7,360 nucleotides of DNA from Desulfobacterales bacterium (GTDB lineage: Bacteria; Desulfobacterota; Desulfobacteria; Desulfobacterales; UBA5852), in contig JAERRP010000481.1 in the NCBI GenBank assembly GCA_016735415.1, positions 1-7,360 of the forward strand, read 5' to 3'. Under the pieces are notes generated by a model. That model was not told the DNA's origin. It searched no databases and saw only the letters and a program-made list of their open reading frames with translations. Positions 1 through 5,921 of this stretch are shown here, piece by piece. How positions within the stretch are numbered: the first letter of the stretch is position 1; the number at the start of each line of letters is the position of its first letter. Position numbers and translations under genes: made by a program.

Positions 1-86
1 GATCGTACGAGCACATTCCTGAACTGCAGGCACAATTGGAGCGCCTATACCGGGTGCTGCTGTTCGAAGGGCCGGAAATCTTCTAA
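1..86 (+). CDS. 3' end of an unrecognised protein-coding gene
   Basis: An open frame enters from the left edge (first full codon at base 3) and stops at TAA 84-86. The 27 visible residues begin SYEHIPELQAQLERLY and end EGPEIF; the leucine- and glutamate-rich part looks like a C-terminal amphipathic helix. It lies on the same strand as the following genes and ends 37 bases before the Trm112 start, so it may be the previous gene of the same operon. The fragment is too short to assign to a family and I do not recognise it. In other proteobacteria a Trm112-like gene often follows lpxK, but nothing in these residues supports or excludes that. Confidence 0.5.
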   Translation, partial: SYEHIPELQAQLERLYRVLLFEGPEIF

Positions 87-123
87 CCTTCGACCCTTGA
101 CGTCAGGGAGGCAAAGCACGGCC

Positions 124-297
124 ATGAGCTTGAAAAAAGAACTGCTGGAAATTCTCGTATGCCCGCAGTGCAAAGGGGAGATTTACCTGAATGACGGCGA
201 AAATGGTTTGATTTGCGAGGCCTGTCGCCTGGTTTATGAAATCAAGGACGATATTCCCATTATGCTGGTGGATGAAGCCAAACCGCTGGATCAATGA
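124..297 (+). CDS. Trm112 family zinc-ribbon protein (YcaR-like)
   Basis: This 57-residue protein has the small Trm112/YcaR fold signature: an N-terminal helix (KKELLEILVCP), one CPxC pair (Cys13, Cys16), a second CxxC pair (Cys31, Cys34), and the closing strand motif YEIKDDIPIML. The four cysteines should bind one zinc ion. In eukaryotes and archaea Trm112 is the activating subunit of several tRNA, rRNA and release-factor methyltransferases; the role of the bacterial single-domain proteins is poorly defined, so a methyltransferase-partner role here is inference. The ATG at 124 is preferred over an in-frame TTG at 97 because family members begin just before this helix and AGGGAGG (105-111) lies 12 bases upstream. 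Its stop overlaps the DUF4416 start in an ATGA (294-297), implying translational coupling. Confidence 0.93.
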   Translation: MSLKKELLEILVCPQCKGEIYLNDGENGLICEACRLVYEIKDDIPIMLVDEAKPLDQ

Positions 298-872
298 GTC
301 ATCCCCGACCTGCTTCCCGGGCCAAGCTCGTCGTCGGCTTTCTGGTGCGCGCGCAATCGTTGGCACTGCGTATCATAGACGATCTGGGTGAGCATTTCGG
401 CCCCCTGGACCTGGTCAGTCCGTGGCTGCCGTTCGATTACACCGATTACTACGCCCGGGAGATGGGAGCCCCCCTGTACCGGCGCCTGCTGGCCTATAAA
501 GCCCTGGTGGCACAGGACAGGCTTTCCACCCTCAAGCACATCACCAATCGTGTGGAAGAGGCCTTTACCATTGACGGCCGGCGGCGTGTCAACATCGATC
601 CGGGCCTGCTTCTGTCGGAACGTTTCGTTCTGGCCACCGGAAAGAACTTCGCCCATCGGATTTACCTCGATCAGGGTATTTACGCCGATTTGACCTTGAT
701 TTACCGTGGAGGGGCGTTTCAGGCCCTGCCCTGGACCTATCCGGATTATGCCGACACCCGCCTGCAGGCTTTTCTTCTGCGGGCCCGGCGCAAGCTGCGA
801 ATCGATCTAAAAACGCCGGCAGGCGACACCGCAGACAATCTGGCCGGTTTAAACGATAAAGGAACGACCTGA
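294..872 (+). CDS. DUF4416 family protein
   Basis: A 192-residue soluble protein with no signal peptide or membrane segment. It shows the DUF4416 pattern along its whole length: an N-terminal AKLVVGFLV strand, FGPLDLVSPWLPFDYTDYY, then EMG followed by an arginine-rich helix, LKHITNRVEEAF, RRRVNIDPGLL, the stretch FVLATGKNFAHRIYL, and a C-terminal WTYPDY motif ahead of a basic segment. No biochemical function is known to me for this family, and I see no catalytic motif of a characterised enzyme. It is full length. The start overlaps the Trm112 stop by 4 bases and its own stop overlaps the yicC ATG by one base, so it sits in a coupled chain of RNA-related genes. A role in RNA or translation is only a contextual guess. 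Confidence 0.9.
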   Translation: MSHPRPASRAKLVVGFLVRAQSLALRIIDDLGEHFGPLDLVSPWLPFDYTDYYAREMGAPLYRRLLAYKALVAQDRLSTLKHITNRVEEAFTIDGRRRVNIDPGLLLSERFVLATGKNFAHRIYLDQGIYADLTLIYRGGAFQALPWTYPDYADTRLQAFLLRARRKLRIDLKTPAGDTADNLAGLNDKGTT

Positions 873-1753
873 TGCTGCAAAGTATGACGGCTTTTGCCCG
901 CAGTGAAACGAACAGCGACGATTACGAGATCGTCACGGAAATGCGCAGCTACAACAGCAAGAATCTCGATCTGGTCATTCGGCTGCCCCATGTCTGCCAG
1001 CCCCTGGAGGAACGCATCAAAACGACGGTGGCCGGCCGCCTGCACCGCGGCCGGGTCGAAGTGCGGCTGGATATCCGGGAAGTGGGGGAGGATGTGCTCA
1101 CATTCGAGATCGATCTGCCGCGGGCGCGGGCCTACTACAACGTTCTGGAACAATTACGCGATCAATTCCAGCTGGGGGGCGAGATCAACCTGGAGATGAT
1201 GGTCGCTGCCGGCGGGGTCGTCAAACCGGCCGAAAATGAAAAAGACCTGGAGCGGCTCTGGGGACAGATCGAAGGCAGCCTGGTCGAGGCCCTCGATCAG
1301 CTCATCGCGATGCGCCGTCGGGAAGGGCAGAGCCTGCGCGAAGATTTTCTGCAGCGGCTGCAAACCATCGAAGATCGGATGGCGGCGGTCCAATCCGCCA
1401 GCCGGGGGTTGCTGCCGCAATATCAGCAGCGCCTGAAAGCGCGCATTGCGGCCCTGACCAGCGGTGTGGTCGATCTCGATCCCGCCCGGATCGCCCAGGA
1501 AGCCGCTCTGCTGGCCGATCGCAGTGATATTGCCGAAGAAATTGTACGGGCCCAAAGCCACTTGCAGCAATTCCGGCATATCATGGAAAATGAAACCCCG
1601 GCCGGCCGCAAATTGAATTTTCTGATCCAGGAATTCAACCGGGAATTCAACACCATGGGATCCAAAACCGGGAAGGCCGAAGTCTCCCATCTGGTGGTTG
1701 AACTGAAGGCCGAACTTGAAAAGATTCGGGAGCAGGTACAGAATATTGAATAG
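872..1753 (+). CDS. yicC: YicC/YloC family endoribonuclease
   Basis: A 293-residue protein of normal family length. The N-terminal YicC-like domain opens with the hallmark [10 protein letters not shown] and continues with [12 protein letters not shown] and an [10 protein letters not shown] strand; the middle is a long charged helical region; the C-terminal DUF1732 domain carries [19 protein letters not shown] (253-258) and the end [11 protein letters not shown], nearly identical to the E. coli C-terminus. YicC proteins are metal-dependent endoribonucleases; in E. coli YicC has been linked to turnover of small RNA RyhB. Which RNAs it cuts here is unknown. AAAGGA (858-863) precedes the ATG by 8 bases, and the start overlaps the DUF4416 stop (TGATG). 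It is followed by remA and gmk, the same order as in Bacillus. Confidence 0.95.
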   Translation: MLQSMTAFARSETNSDDYEIVTEMRSYNSKNLDLVIRLPHVCQPLEERIKTTVAGRLHRGRVEVRLDIREVGEDVLTFEIDLPRARAYYNVLEQLRDQFQLGGEINLEMMVAAGGVVKPAENEKDLERLWGQIEGSLVEALDQLIAMRRREGQSLREDFLQRLQTIEDRMAAVQSASRGLLPQYQQRLKARIAALTSGVVDLDPARIAQEAALLADRSDIAEEIVRAQSHLQQFRHIMENETPAGRKLNFLIQEFNREFNTMGSKTGKAEVSHLVVELKAELEKIREQVQNIE

Positions 1754-1781
1754 ACCGACCCTGAGGATGTCGGACATCATT

Positions 1782-1805
1782 CGCAGCCGGTTGCAATCGG
1801 CTGCG
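1782..1805 (+). other. RNA hairpin in the leader of remA
   Basis: CGCAGCCG (1782-1789) is the exact inverse of CGGCTGCG (1798-1805). The inner GT/AT bases can add a G-U and a U-A pair, giving about 10 pairs closed by a four-base TGCA loop. It lies in the 73-base gap between the yicC stop and the remA start, 5 bases before the GGAGG of remA. There is no T-run after it, so it is not a classical terminator. It could be an mRNA processing or stability site, or could tune access to the ribosome binding site. Seen by eye; function unproven. Confidence 0.5.
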
Positions 1806-1810
1806 GTTTC

Positions 1811-1815
1811 GGAGG
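1811..1815 (+). promoter_or_regulatory. Ribosome binding site of remA
   Basis: GGAGG lies 11 bases before the ATG at 1827. It decides the remA start, because the frame is open back to 1716 and has another ATG at 1767 with no usable site at proper spacing. Confidence 0.6.
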
Positions 1816-1826
1816 TTAACGCCCTG

Positions 1827-2081
1827 ATGGAACCCAGGTTATTGAATATCGGATTCGGCAGCACCGTGGTCGCCGAACGGGTGGTGGCGATTGTATCCCC
1901 CAATTCGGCTCCCATGAAACGCCTGAAGGACGAAGCCAAAAAAGACCAGCGCCTGATCGACGCCACCCACGGCCGGCGGACACGTTCCATCATTATCGTG
2001 GACAGCAACCACATTGTTCTATCCGCAATCCAGGCGGAGACGATTTCCCAGCGCTTCCTGACGCTGAAGGAAAACGGATGA
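1827..2081 (+). CDS. remA: RemA/DUF370 family DNA-binding regulator
   Basis: An 84-residue protein with the complete DUF370 pattern: [21 protein letters not shown], then SAPMKR, the block [18 protein letters not shown] and the end [16 protein letters not shown]. In Bacillus subtilis RemA is a ring-forming DNA-binding activator of biofilm matrix genes. With the start at 1827, Arg18, Pro29, Arg50 and Arg51 fall at the same numbers as residues I recall as important for RemA function there, which supports both the start and an intact DNA-binding face. The regulated genes in a Gram-negative sulfate reducer are unknown; the matrix role should not be transferred automatically. The stop overlaps the gmk ATG in an ATGA. 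The upstream 73-base gap holds a hairpin that could give this gene its own control within the operon. Confidence 0.92.
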   Translation: MEPRLLNIGFGSTVVAERVVAIVSPNSAPMKRLKDEAKKDQRLIDATHGRRTRSIIIVDSNHIVLSAIQAETISQRFLTLKENG

Positions 2082-2719
2082 GCGTTCAACGACCTGTGGC
2101 CTCGGGGGCCGAATCCGGGACCCGCAAAGAAAATACGTCCCGCCCCCAGTGGAGGCTGTTCATCCTGTCGGCGCCGTCCGGGGCCGGAAAATCGACGCTA
2201 TGCGGGATTCTGCGCGAGCAGCTGCCCACGGTGCGCTATTCCATTTCGTACACCACGCGCGCCCCCCGGTCCGGTGAGGTCGACGGTCGTGAATATTTCT
2301 TCATCGATGAGGCCGCCTTTGAGGACGGCATTACCACCGGCCGCTGGGTGGAATGGGCCCGGGTCCATGGCAACTATTACGGGACCTCGGAGGCTTTTAT
2401 CGACCGCATGCTGGCCGCCGGTCACGATCTGCTGCTGGACATCGACGTCCAGGGGGCGGCCCAGCTGGTGCAGCGATACCCCGAGGCCGTAACGATTTTC
2501 ATCACGCCGCCTTCCATGGACATTTTACGGCAGCGTCTGGAAAAACGCGGAACGGATGCCCCCGACGTCATCGCCGCGCGACTGGTCAATGCCCGGGCGG
2601 AAATGGCGGAACGCTCCCGCTATCGGCACATTGTTGTCAACGATCGACTGGAACGGGCGGCCCGGGAACTGGTGGCCCTTCTGGAACCGAACGATCGACC
2701 GGTGCCCGCCGAGACCTGA
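2078..2719 (+). CDS. gmk: Guanylate kinase
   Basis: A 213-residue cytoplasmic kinase that phosphorylates GMP (and dGMP) to GDP with ATP. The P-loop is [10 protein letters not shown] (31-40). The GMP-binding segment is [13 protein letters not shown] (55-67) followed by GREYFF (70-75); downstream come the lid with [14 protein letters not shown], the DIDVQGA strand, IFITPPS and the RxxxAxxE helix ([10 protein letters not shown]). All expected functional residues are present. About 23 residues precede the first core strand (RLFILSAPS), more than in typical family members; this hydrophilic tail looks unstructured. The ATG at 2078 is nevertheless well supported by AAGGA (2067-2071), 6 bases away, and by the ATGA overlap with remA. 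In many genomes rpoZ comes next; here rlmB does. Confidence 0.97.
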   Translation: MSVQRPVASGAESGTRKENTSRPQWRLFILSAPSGAGKSTLCGILREQLPTVRYSISYTTRAPRSGEVDGREYFFIDEAAFEDGITTGRWVEWARVHGNYYGTSEAFIDRMLAAGHDLLLDIDVQGAAQLVQRYPEAVTIFITPPSMDILRQRLEKRGTDAPDVIAARLVNARAEMAERSRYRHIVVNDRLERAARELVALLEPNDRPVPAET

Positions 2720-2727
2720 CGGGCACC
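2701..2727 (+). other. GC-rich hairpin spanning the gmk stop codon
   Basis: GGTGCCCG (2701-2708) is the exact inverse of CGGGCACC (2720-2727), with an 11-base loop that contains the last gmk codons and the TGA. The 8-pair stem is all GC except one pair. No T-run follows, and the rlmB ribosome binding site starts 6 bases later, so it is not a standard terminator. An mRNA processing, pausing or 3'-end protecting element is possible. The left arm is coding, so chance cannot be excluded. Confidence 0.4.
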
Positions 2728-2743
2728 CGTACAGGGGGGATTC

Positions 2744-3496
2744 ATGGCCAGCGTACCAACGGAAATCCTTTACGGTGTTCACCCCCTGGAAGAAGCCCTG
2801 CGCGCCGGACGCCGCACCTTCAAAACCGTTTATATTCGCAAAGGCCAGGCGGAGCAGCGTCTGGCTACTGTGGCCGAGGCGGCGGCCGGCCGGCAGATTC
2901 CCGTTCAGACCGTCGCTGAAGCGCGCTTGCGCCGCCTGGTGGGCCACGGCGGACACCAGGGGATCTGCGCCCGGGTAACCGCCCTTCCGGTATGGCATCA
3001 GGATCGTCTCCTGGAGACCGTCGCTTCGACCCCGCAGGCGCCGTTCTGGGTTTTGCTTGACAATCTGCAGGACCCGCATAATTTGGGAGCCATCGTTCGC
3101 ACCGCTTTCTGTGCCGGTGCCGACGGCGTCGTCATTCCCCGTGATCGGGCTGTCCCGCCGCTGCCATCGGTGTCCAAAAGTTCGGCCGGGGCCCTGGAGC
3201 ATTTGCCGGTCGTCAAGGTGACCAATCTCGTCAACCTGATCCGTCGACTCAAACAAAGCGGTCTGTGGGTGGTGGGGCTGGACGGCTGGGCTGAAAAACA
3301 GGTGTTTGCGGCGGAATTTGGCGATCCTCTGGCACTGGTCATCGGCGGGGAGCACCAGGGGCTGCGCCGGCTGGTTAAAGCCCATTGCGACCTGCTGGTT
3401 TCAATCCCGCAGGCCCGGCCCTTCGACTCGCTGAATGCTTCGGTTGCCGCGGGTCTCGTGATCTACGAGGTTTACCGGCAACGCCAATCAGGATAA
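2744..3496 (+). CDS. rlmB: 23S rRNA (guanosine-2'-O-)-methyltransferase RlmB (SpoU/TrmH family)
   Basis: A 250-residue SPOUT methyltransferase, close to the usual RlmB length. Residues about 6-80 form the small RNA-binding domain (EILYGVHPLEEAL, then GHGGHQGICA). The catalytic domain, about 100-246, has all three SpoU motifs: motif 1 DNLQDPHNLGAIVRTA (106-121, with Asn113 and Arg119), motif 2 LVIGGEHQGL (Glu203) and motif 3 SIPQARPFDSLNASVAAGL (Ser229, Asn231). These form the knotted S-adenosylmethionine site. RlmB methylates G2251 (E. coli numbering) in the P-loop of 23S rRNA; other TrmH-like targets cannot be excluded from sequence alone, but the HPLEEAL start and motif 3 favour RlmB. The purine-rich AGGGGGGA (2733-2740) lies just upstream of the ATG. 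It follows gmk by 24 bases and is probably co-transcribed. Confidence 0.92.
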   Translation: MASVPTEILYGVHPLEEALRAGRRTFKTVYIRKGQAEQRLATVAEAAAGRQIPVQTVAEARLRRLVGHGGHQGICARVTALPVWHQDRLLETVASTPQAPFWVLLDNLQDPHNLGAIVRTAFCAGADGVVIPRDRAVPPLPSVSKSSAGALEHLPVVKVTNLVNLIRRLKQSGLWVVGLDGWAEKQVFAAEFGDPLALVIGGEHQGLRRLVKAHCDLLVSIPQARPFDSLNASVAAGLVIYEVYRQRQSG

Positions 3497-3532
3497 GCAT
3501 CCCGATATGATGATGCTACGAAAGGACACACC

Positions 3533-4759
3533 ATGGCAACACAGGAACTGATCACCAAAAAATCGGATGGCACGCTCGATGTGCCGGACCATCCCGTTAT
3601 TCCCTTCATCGAAGGCGACGGTATCGGCCCGGATATCTGGCAGGCCGCCCGCAGCGTCATGGACCGGGCTGTCGCGACGGTTTACCAGGATAAGCGCCGC
3701 ATCCAATGGCATGAAGTCCTGGCCGGTGAAAAAGCCTACGAAACCACCGGGGAATGGCTGCCCGAGGACACCCTGAAAGCCATCCAGGATCATGTGGTGG
3801 GGATCAAAGGGCCGCTGACCACGCCCGTGGGCAAGGGGATCCGCAGTGTCAATGTCGCTATTCGGCAGAAACTGGATCTGTTCGCCTGTGTGCGGCCCAT
3901 CGCTTATATCGACATGGTACCCAGCCCGATGAAGCATCCGGAAAAGATCAATATGGTGGTATTTCGTGAAAATACCGAAGATCTTTATGCCGGTATCGAG
4001 TTTGCTTCGGGATCGGACGAAGCCGAACGATTAACCCGTTTTCTGGAAACGGAACTGGGCGCCCGTCTGCCCGCCCGGGCCGGTATCGGCATCAAACCGA
4101 TCAGCGCCGCCAACACCAAACGCCTGGTGGCCAGCGCCATCCGGTACGCCCTGGAAAATGATCTGCCCAGCGTAACCCTGATGCATAAGGGCAATATCAT
4201 GAAATTTACCGAAGGCGCTTTTGCCCAATGGGGCTATGAGGTGGCGCGCGAGCAGTTCGCCGGCCAGACCATCACCGAAGCAGAACTCCATGAGCGTTTT
4301 GACGGTCGTTTACCGGCCGGTCAGGTCGTGATCAAAGATCGAATCGCGGACATGCTTTTTCAACAGGTGCTCCTGCGCCCCGATGAATACCATGTGATTG
4401 CCACTCCCAATTTGAACGGCGACTATATCTCCGATGCCCTGGCGGCCCAGGTCGGGGGACTGGGGATGGCGCCGGGAGCCAATATCGGTGATGCCTGTGC
4501 GGTGTTCGAAGCCACCCACGGGACCGCGCCTAAATACGCCGGTCAGGACAAGGTCAACCCCGGCTCGCTGATCCTTTCCGGGGTGATGATGCTGACGTAT
4601 ATGGGGTGGAAAGAAGCCGCCCAAAGCATCCGCCAGGGTCTGCAGGCCGCCATCCGCAACCGGCGCGTGACCTACGATCTGGCCCGACAGATCGAAGGCG
4701 CCGAAGAGATCGCCTGTTCCGCATTCGGGCAGGAGATCATCAACTGGATCTCCCGATGA
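3533..4759 (+). CDS. icd: NADP-dependent isocitrate dehydrogenase
   Basis: A 408-residue enzyme matching E. coli Icd over its full length. It oxidises isocitrate to 2-oxoglutarate and CO2 in the cytoplasm. Substrate-site residues are present: Ser105 and Asn107 in [11 protein letters not shown], Arg111, Arg121 and Arg145, Tyr152, and the metal-binding aspartates in [14 protein letters not shown]. The coenzyme pocket has Lys334-Tyr335 ([12 protein letters not shown]) plus Tyr381 and Arg385 (VTYDLAR), equivalent to E. coli Lys344, Tyr345, Tyr391 and Arg395, which specify NADP rather than NAD. Ser105 aligns with the serine phosphorylated by AceK in E. coli, but no aceK is visible here. AAAGGA lies 6 bases before the ATG. 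The 36-base gap after rlmB could still allow read-through. In sulfate reducers it may serve complete acetate oxidation or glutamate synthesis. Confidence 0.97.
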   Translation: MATQELITKKSDGTLDVPDHPVIPFIEGDGIGPDIWQAARSVMDRAVATVYQDKRRIQWHEVLAGEKAYETTGEWLPEDTLKAIQDHVVGIKGPLTTPVGKGIRSVNVAIRQKLDLFACVRPIAYIDMVPSPMKHPEKINMVVFRENTEDLYAGIEFASGSDEAERLTRFLETELGARLPARAGIGIKPISAANTKRLVASAIRYALENDLPSVTLMHKGNIMKFTEGAFAQWGYEVAREQFAGQTITEAELHERFDGRLPAGQVVIKDRIADMLFQQVLLRPDEYHVIATPNLNGDYISDALAAQVGGLGMAPGANIGDACAVFEATHGTAPKYAGQDKVNPGSLILSGVMMLTYMGWKEAAQSIRQGLQAAIRNRRVTYDLARQIEGAEEIACSAFGQEIINWISR

Positions 4760-4858
4760 GGCTCACGGTTTTCCGGGTCAGGCGGTCAAACCGCTCCAGG
4801 CGGGAGGGCGAGAGCCGGCAGTGGGATTCGCCCGCATTCGTGATTGGGCTGTGGCCAG

Positions 4859-5719
4859 GTGGGTGATCGGCTTCTGGTTTCGTCGGGCGGCCTGGTTTGC
4901 TATCTGTGGCAGGCCCTGAGCACGTGTCTGTTTCCGTCCCGCTGTGCCGCCTGCAACCGTTTCATGTCTCCTCTTTTTACGGAGGCTCGGGGGGCAACGG
5001 CTATTGGCGCTGCATGCCAGGCAGAGGCATCGGTAAATACCCTGGCCCATGCCAGCGGGTATTTGTGCCCTGATTGCCTGGATGGCTGCCAGCCGCTGAG
5101 CAGCCCCATGTGTCCACGCTGCGGGCTCATGTTCAAAAGCCGTATCGGCCCCGACCATCGTTGCAGCGACTGCCTTTCGGCCGATGGGTTTTATGGGATC
5201 GCCCGGGCCGGCGGTATCTACCAGGGGGGAGTGATGGACCTGGTGCACCAGCTGAAGTACAAGGGGCGCCTGGCCCTGGCCCGGCCGATGGGGCGAATGC
5301 TTAAAGATGTATTTCAGTATTACTGGCGGGCACGGCCAGTGGATCTGGTCGTGCCCATACCGCTGCATCCTGGCCGCCTGCGCCGGCGCGGATTCAATCA
5401 GACCCTCCTCCTGTGGCGGGCCTGGCAGCAGGCCGTTGCAGCCGGACCGGAGACGGCCCCGGTTCCGGACGGCAGCGCGGCGATTCTGACCCGTTCCCGC
5501 CGGACCTTGCCCCAGACCGGCCTGAATCGCCCGGACCGCCGGCGCACTATGCGAGGCGCTTTCTCGGTGATCGCCCGCGAGCGGATAAAAGAACGGCGAT
5601 TGCTTCTGCTGGATGACGTCTTCACGACCGGTGCGACGGTCGAGGAAGCCGCCCGGGTTTTGCTGGCAGCCGGTGCCGCCTCGGTGGATGTTCTGACGGT
5701 TGCGCGGACACTCCGATGA
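4859..5719 (+). CDS. ComF family protein (double zinc ribbon plus phosphoribosyltransferase domain)
   Basis: A protein of about 286 residues. The N-terminal part carries four CxxC pairs (CAAC, CPDC, CPRC, CSDC), a double zinc ribbon with an unusually long spacer of about 37 residues between the first two pairs. The C-terminal phosphoribosyltransferase-type domain has VVPIPLHPGRLRRRGFNQ, the RTLPQTGLNRPDRR segment and the PRPP loop LLLLDDVFTTGAT. ComF family members assist DNA uptake or have roles linked to PriA in some bacteria; no competence genes are visible here, so the role is open. The start is uncertain: an in-frame TGA at 4841-4843 leaves only TTG 4844 or GTG 4859, neither with a good ribosome binding site. 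GTG is chosen because ComF proteins usually begin about 10-30 residues before the first CxxC. Confidence 0.88.
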   Translation: MGDRLLVSSGGLVCYLWQALSTCLFPSRCAACNRFMSPLFTEARGATAIGAACQAEASVNTLAHASGYLCPDCLDGCQPLSSPMCPRCGLMFKSRIGPDHRCSDCLSADGFYGIARAGGIYQGGVMDLVHQLKYKGRLALARPMGRMLKDVFQYYWRARPVDLVVPIPLHPGRLRRRGFNQTLLLWRAWQQAVAAGPETAPVPDGSAAILTRSRRTLPQTGLNRPDRRRTMRGAFSVIARERIKERRLLLLDDVFTTGATVEEAARVLLAAGAASVDVLTVARTLR

Positions 5720-5738
5720 AAGCGGGCCAAACCGCTTT
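5719..5738 (+). terminator. Possible weak terminator hairpin after comF-like gene
   Basis: AAAGCGG (5719-5725) pairs exactly with CCGCTTT (5732-5738) around a six-base loop, starting at the last base of the stop codon. The A-run before and short T-run in the stem resemble a small terminator, but no T-tract follows the stem. A second candidate is AGCG/CGCT (5795-5806) running into six T's (5806-5811), inside the long palindrome. The gap of 202 bases makes a transcription boundary here likely, but neither hairpin is strong. Confidence 0.35.
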
Positions 5739-5759
5739 GGCATTATGATTTATAACTAT

Positions 5760-5900
5760 TGTCCATCCATAAAAGGCATCTTTCGGCCCCGGCCAGCGTT
5801 CTCGCTTTTTTGAAATCCTCGACGTAGCCTGACTACGCCTGCGGTTTCAAAATCGCTGCGGCCTTGGCCTGAACCAAAATCGACCATTTCTGGACGGACA
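5760..5900. repeat. 141-base imperfect palindrome (REP- or MITE-like element)
   Basis: The two 68-base arms align as inverted copies without any gap around a centre at base 5830; by hand count about 43 of 68 positions are complementary. The best-matched blocks are the ends TGTCC (5760-5764) with GGACA (5896-5900), GGCC (5791-5794) with GGCC (5866-5869), TTTTGAAA (5808-5815) with TTTCAAAA (5845-5852), and the core CGTAG (5823-5827) with CTACG (5833-5837) around a five-base loop. It contains no gene and fills most of the 202-base space between the comF-like gene and rfaE2. It ends 21 bases before the rfaE2 ATG, so it would lie in the rfaE2 leader if transcription starts upstream. The shape suggests a dispersed extragenic palindrome or a non-autonomous transposon remnant; copy number cannot be judged from one window. 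Confidence 0.6.
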
Positions 5901-5921
5901 CTGATATCTATCGGAGATTCA

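Noticed and set aside
1716..1826. N-terminal extension of RemA from the upstream in-frame start
   Set aside because: It would overlap the end of yicC, the extra residues do not match DUF370, and the GGAGG plus residue numbering favour 1827.
1154..2089. Long open frame on the minus strand (311 codons) opposite yicC and remA
   Set aside because: It lies opposite yicC and remA, whose motifs are unmistakable; the translation has no family resemblance. Long antisense frames are expected in GC-rich coding DNA.
2525..3385. Minus-strand open frame opposite gmk and rlmB
   Set aside because: No recognisable motifs, and the + strand carries complete SpoU methyltransferase motifs over the same bases.
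3497..3532. Weak GCATC/GATGC inverted repeat between rlmB and icd
   Set aside because: Only 5 pairs with a 10-base loop and no T-run; consistent with chance.
4756..4866. Short + strand frame starting at an ATG overlapping the icd stop
   Set aside because: The 36 residues are arginine- and serine-rich, without family resemblance or a ribosome binding site, and the frame only overlaps the uncertain start of the comF-like gene.
4778..5743. Minus-strand open frame of 321 codons covering the comF-like gene
   Set aside because: The + strand shows zinc-ribbon cysteines and a PRPP loop; the minus product is low-complexity, rich in Arg, Pro, Gly and Gln, with no known motif.
5737..5760. Possible promoter for rfaE2 (TTGGCA with nearby TATGAT and TATAAC)
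   Set aside because: The patch is AT-rich, but no -35 and -10 pair has spacing near 17 bases, so no promoter is called.
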